Assembly (NCBI RefSeq): GCF_019392335.1
Contig: NZ_JAHXRQ010000003.1
Location: 186,001-250,000 of the forward strand
DNA from: Mameliella sp. CS4
GTDB taxonomy: Bacteria; Pseudomonadota; Alphaproteobacteria; Rhodobacterales; Rhodobacteraceae
Direction of reading: 5' to 3'
Length of the DNA: 64,000 nt
Part shown: positions 53,606-62,020 of the stretch, one piece after another
Layout: each line of letters opens with the position of its first letter
How positions within the stretch are numbered: position 1 is the first letter of the stretch
Notes under the pieces: model-generated
The model's database searches: none
What the model saw: only the letters and a program-made list of their open reading frames with translations
What the model was told of the DNA's origin: nothing
Made by a program: the position numbers and the translations under genes

Positions 53606-55170
53606 TCCCACTCGATCGTGCCCGGGGGTTTCGAGGTCACGTCATAGGTGACGCGGTTGATGCCCTTGACCTCGTTGATGATCCGCGTGGCGGTTTCGCC
53701 CAGGAAATCATGGCTGAACGGATAGTAATCCGCCGTCATCCCGTCGACCGATGTGACCGCGCGCAGGGCGCAGGCATAGTCATAGGTGCGCCCGTCGCCC
53801 ATCACGCCCACCGTGCGGACCGGCAGGATCGCGACGAAGGCCTGCCATATCTCGTCATAGAGGCCGTGTTTGCGGATCTGGTCGATATAGATCGCGTCCG
53901 CCTTGCGCAGGATGTCCAGCTTGTCTCGGGTGATCTCTCCGGGGCAGCGGATCGCCAGGCCCGGGCCGGGGAAGGGGTGGCGCCCGATGAAGGAGGCAGG
54001 CAGGCCCAGCTCATGACCCAGCGCGCGGACCTCGTCCTTGAAGAGTTCGCGCAGCGGTTCGACCAGTTTCAGGCCCATCTTCTCGGGCAGGCCGCCGACG
54101 TTGTGGTGCGATTTGATTGTCACCGAAGGGCCGCCGCTGAAAGAGACGCTCTCGATCACGTCCGGATACAGCGTGCCCTGCGCCAGAAAGCGCGCGCCTT
54201 CGATCCCGTCGGCGTATTTCTGGAACACGTCGATGAAGAGCTTGCCGATGATCTTGCGCTTGGTCTCGGGGTCGCTGACGCCGTCAAGTTCCCCCAGGAA
54301 GAGATCCTGTTCCTGCGCGTGTATGACCTGAAGGTTCATGTGGTCGCGGAACATGCCGACGACCTCGTCGGCCTCGTGCAGGCGCAACAGCCCGTGATCG
54401 ACAAAGACGCAGGTCAACTGGTCACCGATGGCCTCGTGCAGGAGGGCCGCCGCGACCGAGCTGTCTACACCGCCGGACAGCGCGCAGATCACCTTGGCAT
54501 CGCCCACCTGCTCACGGATCTTGGCGATGGCCTCTTCGCGGTAGGCGCCCATCGTCCAGTCGCCCTTGAACCCGGCGGCGCGTACAAAGTTCTCGTACAG
54601 AGTCTTGCCGTTGGGCGTGTGGTGCACCTCGGGGTGGAACTGGACGGCGTAGAAATGGCGCGAGGCATCCGCCGTGATCGCGAAAGGCGCGCCCGGCGAG
54701 GTGCCGTAGACGGCAAAGCCCGGCGCGATTTCCGAGACGTGGTCGCCGTGGCTCATCCAGACCTGTTCGCGGCCGGAACCGTCCATGAACCAGCCGTTGA
54801 GCATGTCCAGGCGGGTTTCACCGGGGACGACATAGGCGCGGCCGAATTCGGCGGTGCCTTCGCCCGCCACGACCTTGCCGCCCAGGTCCTGCATCATGAC
54901 CTGCTGGCCATAGCAGATTCCCAGGATCGGCACGCCGAGGTCATAGACGCCCTTCGGCGGGCGCGGGCTGCCCTCGCGGGTCACCGAATCGGGCCCGCCG
55001 GAGAAGATCACCGCCTTTGGCGCGAAATCGGCCAGGAAAGCTTCGGTGACATTCTGGTAAGGGTGGATTTCGCAATAGACATTCAGCTCGCGCAGGCGGC
55101 GCGCGATCAGCTGCGTCACCTGGCTGCCAAAGTCGATGATGAGGAGGCGGTCGTGCTGGGTCTCGGTCAT
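53602..55170 (-). CDS. guaA: GMP synthase (glutamine-hydrolysing)
   Basis: 522 residues from ATG 55170 ([10 protein letters not shown]); an ATG three codons earlier is possible and neither has a good ribosome site. The amidotransferase has C86 in G-I-C-Y-G-Q-Q and H-E in Q-F-H-P-E-V. The synthetase half has the PP-loop S-G-G-V-D-S-S and the C-terminal dimerisation part ending P-P-G-T-I-E-W-E. It makes GMP from XMP. It is followed by the YdcF gene with overlap. Confidence 0.97.
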   Translation of the reverse strand: MTETQHDRLLIIDFGSQVTQLIARRLRELNVYCEIHPYQNVTEAFLADFAPKAVIFSGGPDSVTREGSPRPPKGVYDLGVPILGICYGQQVMMQDLGGKVVAGEGTAEFGRAYVVPGETRLDMLNGWFMDGSGREQVWMSHGDHVSEIAPGFAVYGTSPGAPFAITADASRHFYAVQFHPEVHHTPNGKTLYENFVRAAGFKGDWTMGAYREEAIAKIREQVGDAKVICALSGGVDSSVAAALLHEAIGDQLTCVFVDHGLLRLHEADEVVGMFRDHMNLQVIHAQEQDLFLGELDGVSDPETKRKIIGKLFIDVFQKYADGIEGARFLAQGTLYPDVIESVSFSGGPSVTIKSHHNVGGLPEKMGLKLVEPLRELFKDEVRALGHELGLPASFIGRHPFPGPGLAIRCPGEITRDKLDILRKADAIYIDQIRKHGLYDEIWQAFVAILPVRTVGVMGDGRTYDYACALRAVTSVDGMTADYYPFSHDFLGETATRIINEVKGINRVTYDVTSKPPGTIEWE

Positions 55171-55212
55171 GCCTTCCATTAGGCAGGGCTGCGGAAAAGT
55201 GCAATCGCGCTG

Positions 55213-56388
55213 TCAGCCTTCGGCCAGAAAGGCCTCTGTCCGGGCCAGGACCTGCTCCCACGCCGGGTCCTGCGGCAAGAGCATGTGACTCCGGCTGTCC
55301 AGCCTCACGAATTGCGCGCCTTTGAGGTGCGCGGCCAGTTTCAGACCCTGGCTCAGCGGGTGGATCGCATCCTGTTCGGCGTGAAAGATCAGAGCGGGAA
55401 CGTCGATCCGGGCCAGGTCGCCGGTCACGTCGAAACGATCAATCACTTGGCGCAGGGTGACGGCGCACTCGGGGCTGGCGCTGGACAGCTGCATCCGTAC
55501 CAGTTCGTCGCGCTGTTCACGCGTCGCGTCGGGGGCGAAAAGCGTGGAAAAGGCCTGCATAAAAGGGCTGTCGGCCTTGCCCCAGCCTGCGCGGATCATG
55601 GCAAGAATGGTGTCCTCGTCCACATCTTCTGTGCCGGCGGCGCGGTGCACGCGGCCTTGGACATAACCGCCGACGATCACCATGCGCCGCACCCTGTCGG
55701 GCCAGCGCGCGGCGAAACGGATGGCGACGGGCGCGGCCTGCGAGGCGGCAAAGAGGTCGAAACAATCGAACCCGGCGGCATCTGCCACTGCCGCCATGTC
55801 CTCGGCAAAAACGTCGATGCCGGTCAGCGGCGCATCCCGTGCCGACAGTCCCGTACCGCGCAGATCATAGCGCAAGAGCCGGTGGCGCTGCGACAGGCGG
55901 TCGATCAATGGCCCCCAGATGGTGCCGTCCCGGTCCAGTTCCAGGTGCGACAGCCAGTGCCCGATTCGCAACAAGGGCGGGCCGTCGCCGGTCAGGCTCC
56001 AGGCGATGGCGCTGCCGTCCTGTGACAGGGCATAGGCGACGTCGGTCGGGGTGGTTCTGGGGGTCTGCGGGGGCCTGGGGCTGTCCCGCAATTTGGCCAC
56101 GAAAGACAGTCCGCGCCGGGGAATCGTGCGCAGAACGCCCTGTTCCTTGCCGGAATCGCCCACTGCCGCCCGCGCGGCGCTGATCCGTGCCGCAATGGTC
56201 GCATCCGAGACGGCAAGGCCTTTCCAGACCACCTCGACCAGCTTGTCCTTGGAGACCACTCGCCCGCCGGACTGTGCCATATAGGCCAGCAGGTCAAAGA
56301 CCTGCGGTTCCAGGTGAACCTCCTGCGGGCCGCGAACCAAGGTCCGGCGGTCGAGGTCGAGCGCGCAATCGTTGAATTTCAGGATCAT
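55213..56388 (-). CDS. Winged-helix DNA-binding domain fused to alpha/beta hydrolase
   Basis: 391 residues from ATG 56388. Residues 1-100 form an OmpR/PhoB-type winged helix (Trans_reg_C): H-L-E-P-Q-V-F-D-L-L-A-Y-M, then G-R-V-V-S-K-D-K-L and the recognition helix S-D-A-T-I-A-A-R-I-S-A-A-R. After a Pro-rich linker (about 105-120), an alpha/beta hydrolase follows. The nucleophile elbow reads F-A-A-S-Q-A-A, with Ser in S-x-A context instead of G-x-S-x-G, and R-S-H-M-L-L supplies the His. Such fusions resemble CadC-like one-component regulators with a hydrolase sensing domain. It stands alone between guaA and small genes. Ligand and targets are unknown. Confidence 0.85.
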   Translation of the reverse strand: MILKFNDCALDLDRRTLVRGPQEVHLEPQVFDLLAYMAQSGGRVVSKDKLVEVVWKGLAVSDATIAARISAARAAVGDSGKEQGVLRTIPRRGLSFVAKLRDSPRPPQTPRTTPTDVAYALSQDGSAIAWSLTGDGPPLLRIGHWLSHLELDRDGTIWGPLIDRLSQRHRLLRYDLRGTGLSARDAPLTGIDVFAEDMAAVADAAGFDCFDLFAASQAAPVAIRFAARWPDRVRRMVIVGGYVQGRVHRAAGTEDVDEDTILAMIRAGWGKADSPFMQAFSTLFAPDATREQRDELVRMQLSSASPECAVTLRQVIDRFDVTGDLARIDVPALIFHAEQDAIHPLSQGLKLAAHLKGAQFVRLDSRSHMLLPQDPAWEQVLARTEAFLAEG

Positions 56389-56548
56389 GCATCCAGCATC
56401 CAGCAAGTCCGGCGCCGATGGCAAAGGTTTTCGCAAGGGCAGGGCGAATGACAAGGGTTTCACAAGACAAGGACAAGACCGTCTTCAAGCGGGGCGGGCC
56501 GTGATCGGGTCAGATGGGGTCATGACATCCCAGACCCGGAGACAGACC

Positions 56549-56728
56549 ATGACCCAGCAGGACGACACGATCCGCACCCGCCCCGATGGTTCCATCGACA
56601 CAGCCTATTACATGGCGCGGGGCCGCCACATGCGCTCGCAGGCGGCGCATGACATGTTCACTCCCGAACCCACCAAACTCCGCCGGCGCCGTGGCTTTGC
56701 CCGGCTCTTTGGCGGTGTCCCGGTCTGA
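56549..56728 (+). CDS. 59-residue conserved-type small basic protein
   Basis: ATG 56549 follows ggagacagacc; an ATG at 56522 in the same frame adds nine residues. The sequence runs M-T-Q-Q-D-D-T-I-R-T-R-P-D-G-S-I-D-T-A-Y-Y-M-A-R-G-R-H-M-R, then ends with an Arg-rich segment L-R-R-R-R-G-F-A-R-L-F. Proteins of this pattern (R-x-x-P-D-G-S-I-D...Y-M-x-x-G-R) occur in other Rhodobacterales to my recollection, with no assigned function. No membrane helix. It may bind nucleic acid. Confidence 0.6.
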   Translation: MTQQDDTIRTRPDGSIDTAYYMARGRHMRSQAAHDMFTPEPTKLRRRRGFARLFGGVPV

Positions 56729-56805
56729 CGCGTACGGCCAGCCGTCAGGCCTGGCCCCGCGTGCCGAAAAGGGCGCTGTCCCTTCTCCGGTGCGCGGGGC
56801 GCCTA

Positions 56806-57504
56806 TCAGCCCATGGAATGGGATTTGACGCGCCCGCGCTGACGGCCCCGTTTCACGTCCGACTGCCAGGACCAGAGCGCCATTCCGGCGGCGGCAGAGA
56901 CATATAGGACGCCCACAAGAATCAGGATTTCTCCCCCCACGGGGCCGACATCGGCACGCGAAACCGCCTCGTCCCAGGTCTTTACGGGGGTGGGGTGCAC
57001 AGCCAGTTTCCCGGCAAAGGCCAGCGACTGGATCAGCAGGATCCACAGGTAGTTCGACCGGATACGGCGCCCCACGGCGGTCAGCAGCGTGACATGATAG
57101 GTGGGCCGCAGGTAGTCCGCAGCCAGGGTCTTTTGCCAGTTTTCCTCAAGGTGCAGGTCGCCGTCGTCCAGCATGGGCGCGTAGAAATGCTGTTCCATCC
57201 AGCGGCAACGTGCGCGCCAGACGTTGAAATACCGGTACCGCCGCGCCTCCAGCATCAGGAACAGCAGGATCAGCACCCCCACCAGCACCAGCGGCAGGGG
57301 CGAGGCCCCCGGCGCCGAAAACGAGATCGACAGCGCCACGCCCAGCGTCACCACCGCCCAGTTGGTCGTTGTGTCCAGCCGGGTGCGCCAGATCGTGCTG
57401 CGATAGACCTCTCCCCGGTAAAGATGCGCAACGGCAGTGATCTCGGACGAACTCAGCGTCTTGCGCTCCAACTCGGGCGCCTCTGCCGCGGCCTCTCCTC
57501 CCAT
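56806..57504 (-). CDS. DUF2270 membrane protein
   Basis: 232 residues from ATG 57504, with aaagga upstream. Cytosolic N-terminus, H-L-Y-R-G-E-V-Y-R-S-T-I-W-R-T-R-L-D-T-T-T-N-W, then two helices (about 50-85), a soluble part containing R-R-Y-R-Y-F-N-V-W-R-A-R, and two more helices near the C-terminus. This is the DUF2270 pattern; function unknown. The gene diverges from the Lin0512 pair. Confidence 0.85.
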   Translation of the reverse strand: MGGEAAAEAPELERKTLSSSEITAVAHLYRGEVYRSTIWRTRLDTTTNWAVVTLGVALSISFSAPGASPLPLVLVGVLILLFLMLEARRYRYFNVWRARCRWMEQHFYAPMLDDGDLHLEENWQKTLAADYLRPTYHVTLLTAVGRRIRSNYLWILLIQSLAFAGKLAVHPTPVKTWDEAVSRADVGPVGGEILILVGVLYVSAAAGMALWSWQSDVKRGRQRGRVKSHSMG

Positions 57505-57639
57505 GATGCCGGATTCCTTTCCTTTTTCGGCTACTCTGCCGCGTCTCCGCTCAGAGGTCAAAGTCGCATCGCCGTTTCGCCGCTTGACCCCGGCGCCGTG
57601 CTCTGGCTCCTCTGGGGGGAGCGACGGGATGGAGGCATG

Positions 57640-57981
57640 ATGCAGGTATTGACGGAATTCGGCCTGGGCACCTCGCTCCGGCGGGGCGATTACACCGAGG
57701 CCTCGGTGCGCGCGCTGCGCGACCTGTTGTGGAAGGCCTCGATCAACGCCGCCGAATGGCTGGGGCGTGAGAAATCCGAGATGCGTCTGGCGGTCCGCGT
57801 CGCAGTGCAACAGCCAGAGGCGGTGGACCTGGCCGAGCTGCAAAAGGTCTTTCCCTATGGTGAGGCGCGGATCGAGGTGGTCTTTGGCGGGCTGGACGTG
57901 CCGCGCCCCGAGGGGCAGGGCAATCCGACGGTCATGGCGCTGGCGGCGCTGACCGTTTCCTTTGAAGAGGCGGCGGCATGA
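57640..57981 (+). CDS. Lin0512 family protein, first copy
   Basis: 113 residues from ATG 57640 (an ATG just before, at 57637, sits too close to the ggagg). Pattern: L-T-E-F-G-L-G-T-S-L-R-R-G-D-Y-T-E-A-S-V-R-A-L-R-D, then a ferredoxin-like alternation and the final M-A-L-A-A-L-T-V. It overlaps the second copy by four bases. Family function is unknown. Confidence 0.82.
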   Translation: MQVLTEFGLGTSLRRGDYTEASVRALRDLLWKASINAAEWLGREKSEMRLAVRVAVQQPEAVDLAELQKVFPYGEARIEVVFGGLDVPRPEGQGNPTVMALAALTVSFEEAAA

Positions 57982-58289
57982 GACAGCGACTGATTGTGCA
58001 GATGGGGATGGGCGTGGGTGATACCGCGGGTCAGGCGGCGGAACGCGCCATCGCGGCGGCGCAGGCGCGCGCCGTGCTGCATGTGCAGGTGGACTGTGCC
58101 GTGCATGTCACCCTGGGCGTGCCCGAGGCGGCAGAGCTGGACACCAGCGGGCTCAACCGTGCCTTCGGCGCCGGAGAGGTCGAGGTGCGCGTGGTGCCCG
58201 GCGGCATGTCCGTGCCGCAACCGGGTGGCGCCGCGCTGGTCATGGTCAGCGCGGCGATCGAGGTCTTTCCGCTGGAACCCGCCACCTGA
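57978..58289 (+). CDS. Lin0512 family protein, second copy
   Basis: 103 residues, Q-M-G-M-G-V-G-D-T-A-G-Q-A-A-E-R-A-I aligning with the first copy's G-L-G-T-S-L motif, and G-G-M-S-V-P-Q-P-G-G-A-A-L-V-M-V matching its G-G-L-D-V-P segment. The two are diverged paralogues and translation-coupled, suggesting a heteromer. Convergent with the FadL gene, 16 bases from its end. Confidence 0.82.
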   Translation: MRQRLIVQMGMGVGDTAGQAAERAIAAAQARAVLHVQVDCAVHVTLGVPEAAELDTSGLNRAFGAGEVEVRVVPGGMSVPQPGGAALVMVSAAIEVFPLEPAT

Positions 58290-58305
58290 CGGCGGGTGGC
58301 GCGGT

Positions 58306-59565
58306 CTACCAGCGGTAGGTCAGGCCCAGGGCGATCTCGTTCTGGGACATGCGTGCGCGAACCTCTTGCGGCACGCCGGTCAGCGCCTGGTTGGTGCCCT
58401 TGATGCTGTTGTCAAAGGCATGGGTCCAGGATCCGGTGACGCCCCAGCGGTCGTTGATCCGGTACGAGGCCCCCAGAGAGGCATGCCACTGCGGCGTGGC
58501 CGGGGTCAGTCTGTTCAGGACCGCGTTCTTGCCTTCGGCAAAGGCGCTGGCGTGGCTGATCCCGCCGCGAAAGGTCCATGTCTCGTTGTGCCGATAGATG
58601 GCGGCGACGCGCCAGATGTCCATGTCCGTCCAGCCGAACCCGATCCCGTTGTCCGCGCCAAGCGGCCCTTCCGGCGGTGCGTTCGGGTTCGAGATGGCCG
58701 CGATGTCGCTGTAGAAGATGCGCTGAACTTCACCGGTAAGGGTCCATTTCGGCGCGGTTGGCGGCGTGTAGGCCAGGCCGATGGTGGCAGAGGCGGGGAT
58801 GTCGAACCCGCCCTGTTCGGCGAAAAGCCCGGCGTATTTGTCGAACTTCTGCATCTCGATGCGTGTTCGGTAAGAGGCCCCGAACGCCAGTCCGTTGCCC
58901 GGCTCCCAGAGGATGCCCAAGTTCGCGCCCCAGCCGTGGGACCAGTCATCGCCCTGGTTGGTTACATTGCCCGGCGCGGTCGACATGGCGGAAAACGCCT
59001 CCAGCCCCGTGGCGCTGAACCGCTGAACCGCAAGGATCGGCGAGACGCCGACCGTCACCTGGTCCGACAGCTTGTAGGACAGGTTGAGGCTGATGAAGGC
59101 CTGTTCGAGGTTGACACCCAGCGGTTCCGACCCGGCGCCGAACCCGGCAAAGAAGTTGGTGCCGTATTCGGTGTTCATCCCCCCGTTTCCAAACAGAAAT
59201 GCGCCGAAGGTCAGCCGGTTGTTCAACACCCAGTTGGCGCCGCCGCAGGGGATCAGGAAATAGTCGTTTTCGCTCTTGTGGGTGCCCGGGGTCAGCGGTC
59301 CGCCCGGCGCGATCTCGACCGAACGATCAGGCAGGAAGCTGGTCAGGCAGAGGCCCGCCTTGTTGCCGACCTTGTGACCCATCGCCGGGTTCTGGGCCAG
59401 GCCCAGAACCCCCGAGGGCACGGCGACGCCGGCCCCGGCCATCCCCTTGGACGCGCCGCCAAAGCCGTTTGCGAAATAGCCGTTCGTGGCCTCTGCCGGG
59501 CCTGTGCCCAGCCCGCAGAGAACCAGTGCGCCGGCCGTGAGGCCGCGCAGTTTCATGAGCACCAT
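58306..59565 (-). CDS. OmpP1/FadL-family outer membrane protein
   Basis: 419 residues. Signal peptide to about residue 26 (G-P-A-E-A-T-N), then the FadL hatch start T-N-G-Y-F-A-N-G-F-G and G-G-A-S-K-G-M-A-G-A-G, an N-P-A motif (A-Q-N-P-A-M), and a beta-barrel ending in Y-R-W, the usual C-terminal aromatic signal. FadL channels pass hydrophobic compounds through the outer membrane. The neighbours suggest small organic substrates, but this is inference. ATG 59565 follows gggaggga; an alternative start is 59556. Confidence 0.9.
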   Translation of the reverse strand: MVLMKLRGLTAGALVLCGLGTGPAEATNGYFANGFGGASKGMAGAGVAVPSGVLGLAQNPAMGHKVGNKAGLCLTSFLPDRSVEIAPGGPLTPGTHKSENDYFLIPCGGANWVLNNRLTFGAFLFGNGGMNTEYGTNFFAGFGAGSEPLGVNLEQAFISLNLSYKLSDQVTVGVSPILAVQRFSATGLEAFSAMSTAPGNVTNQGDDWSHGWGANLGILWEPGNGLAFGASYRTRIEMQKFDKYAGLFAEQGGFDIPASATIGLAYTPPTAPKWTLTGEVQRIFYSDIAAISNPNAPPEGPLGADNGIGFGWTDMDIWRVAAIYRHNETWTFRGGISHASAFAEGKNAVLNRLTPATPQWHASLGASYRINDRWGVTGSWTHAFDNSIKGTNQALTGVPQEVRARMSQNEIALGLTYRW

Positions 59566-59923
59566 TCGGGGTGTCCCTCCCTTGTCCGTGACCGCTGTCC
59601 GGCCTGCATTGGCTTTTGTTGGGCCGGTCCGTCGTTGCGGCCCGGCAGTAGTATTCCACTATTGTGATATTAAGCATCTGGAATGTGACTTGTCACGAAA
59701 TATTATTCTCGGGGTCATCAATTCGGAATTGCCCCTCTGCGGCGCGATTCCCGGAGGGCAGGGCGGCAAGGGCCGCCCGCGCGGCCCAGACCGGCGGGGG
59801 AATGTCGCTTTTCCCCCGCACCTGCCGGAAAAGGTCGATGGGCACAGGACGCGAAGCGTTAGAACGGGGAATGATCCAGCGGGCCGATAACGGCACCGCC
59901 CCCGCAGACGAGGGCTGAGACAC
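59566..59923. promoter_or_regulatory. 358-base divergent region between FadL and mttB genes
   Basis: No gene is seen. An AT-rich centre (about 59650-59715, including attgtgatattaagc and gaaatattattc) probably holds promoters. It contains GTGAC-TT-GTCAC (59685-59696, perfect inverted repeat) and attcca/tggaat arms (59653-59658 and 59679-59684). The mttB-proximal 200 bases are GC-rich and could carry a long leader. Confidence 0.5.
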
Positions 59924-61468
59924 ATGGCAGAAGCAGCAGCGCGCAAACGGTCCAGAGGCGGCGGCGGTGCCGCACGCCGCGCAGAACGGACCTCGGTCCA
60001 GGTGGAGACCGCCCGTTACATCGAGCGCAACATCCCCAACATGGAGCTGCTCGACGACGCCGCTCTGGAGATGATCGAAGAGCACGCCGAACAGGTGCTC
60101 GAAGAGGTCGGCGTCAACTTCGTCCAGAACCCCGCTGCGCTGGAGCGCTGGCGGGCGGCGGGCGCCAAGATCGACGGCGAGCGCGTGCGCATTCCCCGGG
60201 GCCTGGCCCGCGAGCTGATCAAGACCGCGCCCTCGCGGTTCACCCAGCACGCCCGCAACCCGGCAAAATCGGTCGAGATCGGCGGCAACAGTCTGGTCCT
60301 GGCGCCGGTCTATGGTCCGCCCTTCGTGCGCGACGCCGACGGCGGCCGCCGCTATGCCACGATCGAGGATTTCCGCAAGTTCGTGAAGCTGGGCCAGATG
60401 TGCAAATGGCTGCACCATTCCGGCGGCACCGTCTGCGAACCTACCGACGTGCCGGTGAACAAGCGTCACCTGGACATGTTGCTGGCGCATATGACCCTGT
60501 CGGACAAGCCCTTCATGGGGTCGGTGACCGAACCCAGCCGCGCGCAGGACAGCGTTGACATGGCGGGCATCCTCTTCGGCAAGGAGTTCGTGCAGGACAA
60601 CACCGTGATGACCTCGCTCATCAACATCAACTCGCCGCTGACCTTCGACGACGTGATGATGGGCGCGCTGGAAATCTACGCGCAGAACAACCAGGCCTGC
60701 ATCGTCTCCCCCTTTATCGTGGGGGGCGCGATGGCGCCGGTGTCGGTCGCGGGTACACTGGTGCAGGTGCTGGCGGAAACGCTGGCCGGCGTGGCCTATT
60801 CGCAGCTGGTGCGCCCGGGCGCTCCGGTCATCATGGGTGCCTTCGTGACCTCGATCGACATGAACTCGGGGGCGCCGACCTTCGGCACGCCGGAAGCGTC
60901 GCAGGTCACCTACGGCGCCGGGCAACTGGCGCGTCGCCTCGGCCTTCCGTTCCGCTCGGCCGGGTCGTTCTGTGGCTCCAAACTGCCGGACGCGCAGGCG
61001 GCCTACGAGACGGCGAACTCGCTGAACATGGGGCTGTTGTCCGGCGTGAACTTCATGCTGCATTCCTGCGGCTGGCTCGAAGGCGGGCTTGTCGCCTCGT
61101 TCGAGAAGTTCGTGATGGATGCCGACCAGCTGGGCACGCTGCACAAGATGGCGCAGGGTGTGACTGTGAATGAGGACACGCTGGCGATGGATGCGATCCG
61201 CGAGGTCGGTCCCGGCGGTCACTACCTGGGCTGCGCGCACACGCAGGCCAACTTCAAGACCGCCTTCTGGCGGTCCGAGGTCTTCGACTACAAGCCTTAT
61301 GAAACCTGGTCCGAGGAAGGCGCCCGGGATACCGTGGCGCTGGCGACTGTGCGGGTGCAGAAGCTTCTGGATACCTATCAGCAGCCGATGCTCGACCCCG
61401 CGATCAACGAGGCGCTCAACGCCTTCGTGGCAGAGCGCAAGGCCTCGATGCCCGACGCCTTTTCCTGA
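59924..61468 (+). CDS. Trimethylamine/betaine methyltransferase family protein (MttB, non-pyrrolysine)
   Basis: 514 residues, the length of the MttB superfamily. A basic N-terminal tail (R-K-R-S-R-G-G-G-G) precedes the TIM-barrel: E-V-G-V-N-F-V-Q-N-P, V-L-A-P-V-Y-G-P-P-F-V, L-H-H-S-G-G-T-V-C-E-P, M-G-S-V-T-E-P, and M-L-H-S-C-G-W-L-E-G-G-L. There is no in-frame amber codon, so it is not a pyrrolysine enzyme; relatives such as MtgB demethylate glycine betaine. It should pass a methyl from a quaternary amine to a corrinoid protein such as the one at 48.2 kb. Upstream ribosome site is weak (gagggctgag). Confidence 0.93.
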   Translation: MAEAAARKRSRGGGGAARRAERTSVQVETARYIERNIPNMELLDDAALEMIEEHAEQVLEEVGVNFVQNPAALERWRAAGAKIDGERVRIPRGLARELIKTAPSRFTQHARNPAKSVEIGGNSLVLAPVYGPPFVRDADGGRRYATIEDFRKFVKLGQMCKWLHHSGGTVCEPTDVPVNKRHLDMLLAHMTLSDKPFMGSVTEPSRAQDSVDMAGILFGKEFVQDNTVMTSLININSPLTFDDVMMGALEIYAQNNQACIVSPFIVGGAMAPVSVAGTLVQVLAETLAGVAYSQLVRPGAPVIMGAFVTSIDMNSGAPTFGTPEASQVTYGAGQLARRLGLPFRSAGSFCGSKLPDAQAAYETANSLNMGLLSGVNFMLHSCGWLEGGLVASFEKFVMDADQLGTLHKMAQGVTVNEDTLAMDAIREVGPGGHYLGCAHTQANFKTAFWRSEVFDYKPYETWSEEGARDTVALATVRVQKLLDTYQQPMLDPAINEALNAFVAERKASMPDAFS

Positions 61469-61495
61469 GGGTCGGGCGCAAGATTGCGGGCGGCC

Positions 61496-61783
61496 TCAGT
61501 AGGCCGCCTCGCGCAGGATGCGGGCCTCGCCCATCATCGCGGTCAGCACCTCGACATGGCGGCTGACCGAATAGGCGGCGTCATCGGCATGGCGCCGCTC
61601 GTTCAGCTCGGACTCGATCTCGACCAGCCGCATCAGCGCGGCGCCGGGACGGGGCAGGGCGCCATATCCCAGCAGACGGTTGAGGTGCGGATTGCGCCGA
61701 TAGTCCTGCGCCCCGATGCGGGCCGCGCGGATCAGCAGGCGCGGGCGGCGCAGGTCGTTCAGCAAACCAAGAATGTCTTTCAT
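61496..61783 (-). CDS. DUF6477 protein
   Basis: 95 residues from ATG 61783, with ggag upstream; a start at 61810 is less likely. Pattern: M-K-D-I-L-G-L-L-N-D-L-R-R-P-R-L-L-I-R-A-A-R-I-G, then Y-R-R-N-P-H-L-N-R-L-L-G and E-S-E-L-N-E-R-R. It is a small helical, basic protein seen in Rhodobacterales. Function unknown. It diverges from the regulator gene at 62.0 kb and shares its promoter region. Confidence 0.78.
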   Translation of the reverse strand: MKDILGLLNDLRRPRLLIRAARIGAQDYRRNPHLNRLLGYGALPRPGAALMRLVEIESELNERRHADDAAYSVSRHVEVLTAMMGEARILREAAY

Positions 61784-61891
61784 CGTCTCGCTCCATGCAG
61801 GTCGCGTCATGCGAATACCGGCTGACTATGCACAGCTTTGGCGAGTGTTGCGTCCGGGGCGTACGGTCCGAACGCAGAGTTCAGAAGTAGT

Positions 61892-61906
61892 TTAACTTTC
61901 TTATAA
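61892..61906. promoter_or_regulatory. CtrA-like box 1 (7 of 8)
   Basis: TTAA-N7-ATAA in the divergent region. It matches TTAA-N7-TTAA at seven of eight positions. Confidence 0.4.
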
Positions 61907-61929
61907 ACAATCACTTTTGCGGTGTTCTG

Positions 61930-61944
61930 TTAACTGTCCAGTAA
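61930..61944. promoter_or_regulatory. CtrA-like box 2 (7 of 8)
   Basis: TTAA-N7-GTAA, 77 bases before the regulator start. It also matches TTAA-N7-TTAA at seven of eight positions, and the two boxes are 38 bases apart start to start. Confidence 0.4.
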
Positions 61945-62020
61945 GGAACACACGTTTAGGTTGCCAAAGTTGCCACTGGGGATAAGTCTGTGGAAATAAC
62001 CCCTTTTTCAGTATGCGCCC

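Noticed and set aside
59685..59696. GTGAC-TT-GTCAC as a CRP or FNR/FixK site
   Set aside because: Spacing (two bases) does not fit TGTGA-N6-TCACA or TTGAT-N4-ATCAA; it is kept only as an unknown inverted repeat.
61870..61882. GAAC-N5-GTTC inverted repeat as an SOS box
   Set aside because: The alphaproteobacterial box is a direct repeat with a 7-base spacer, which this does not match.
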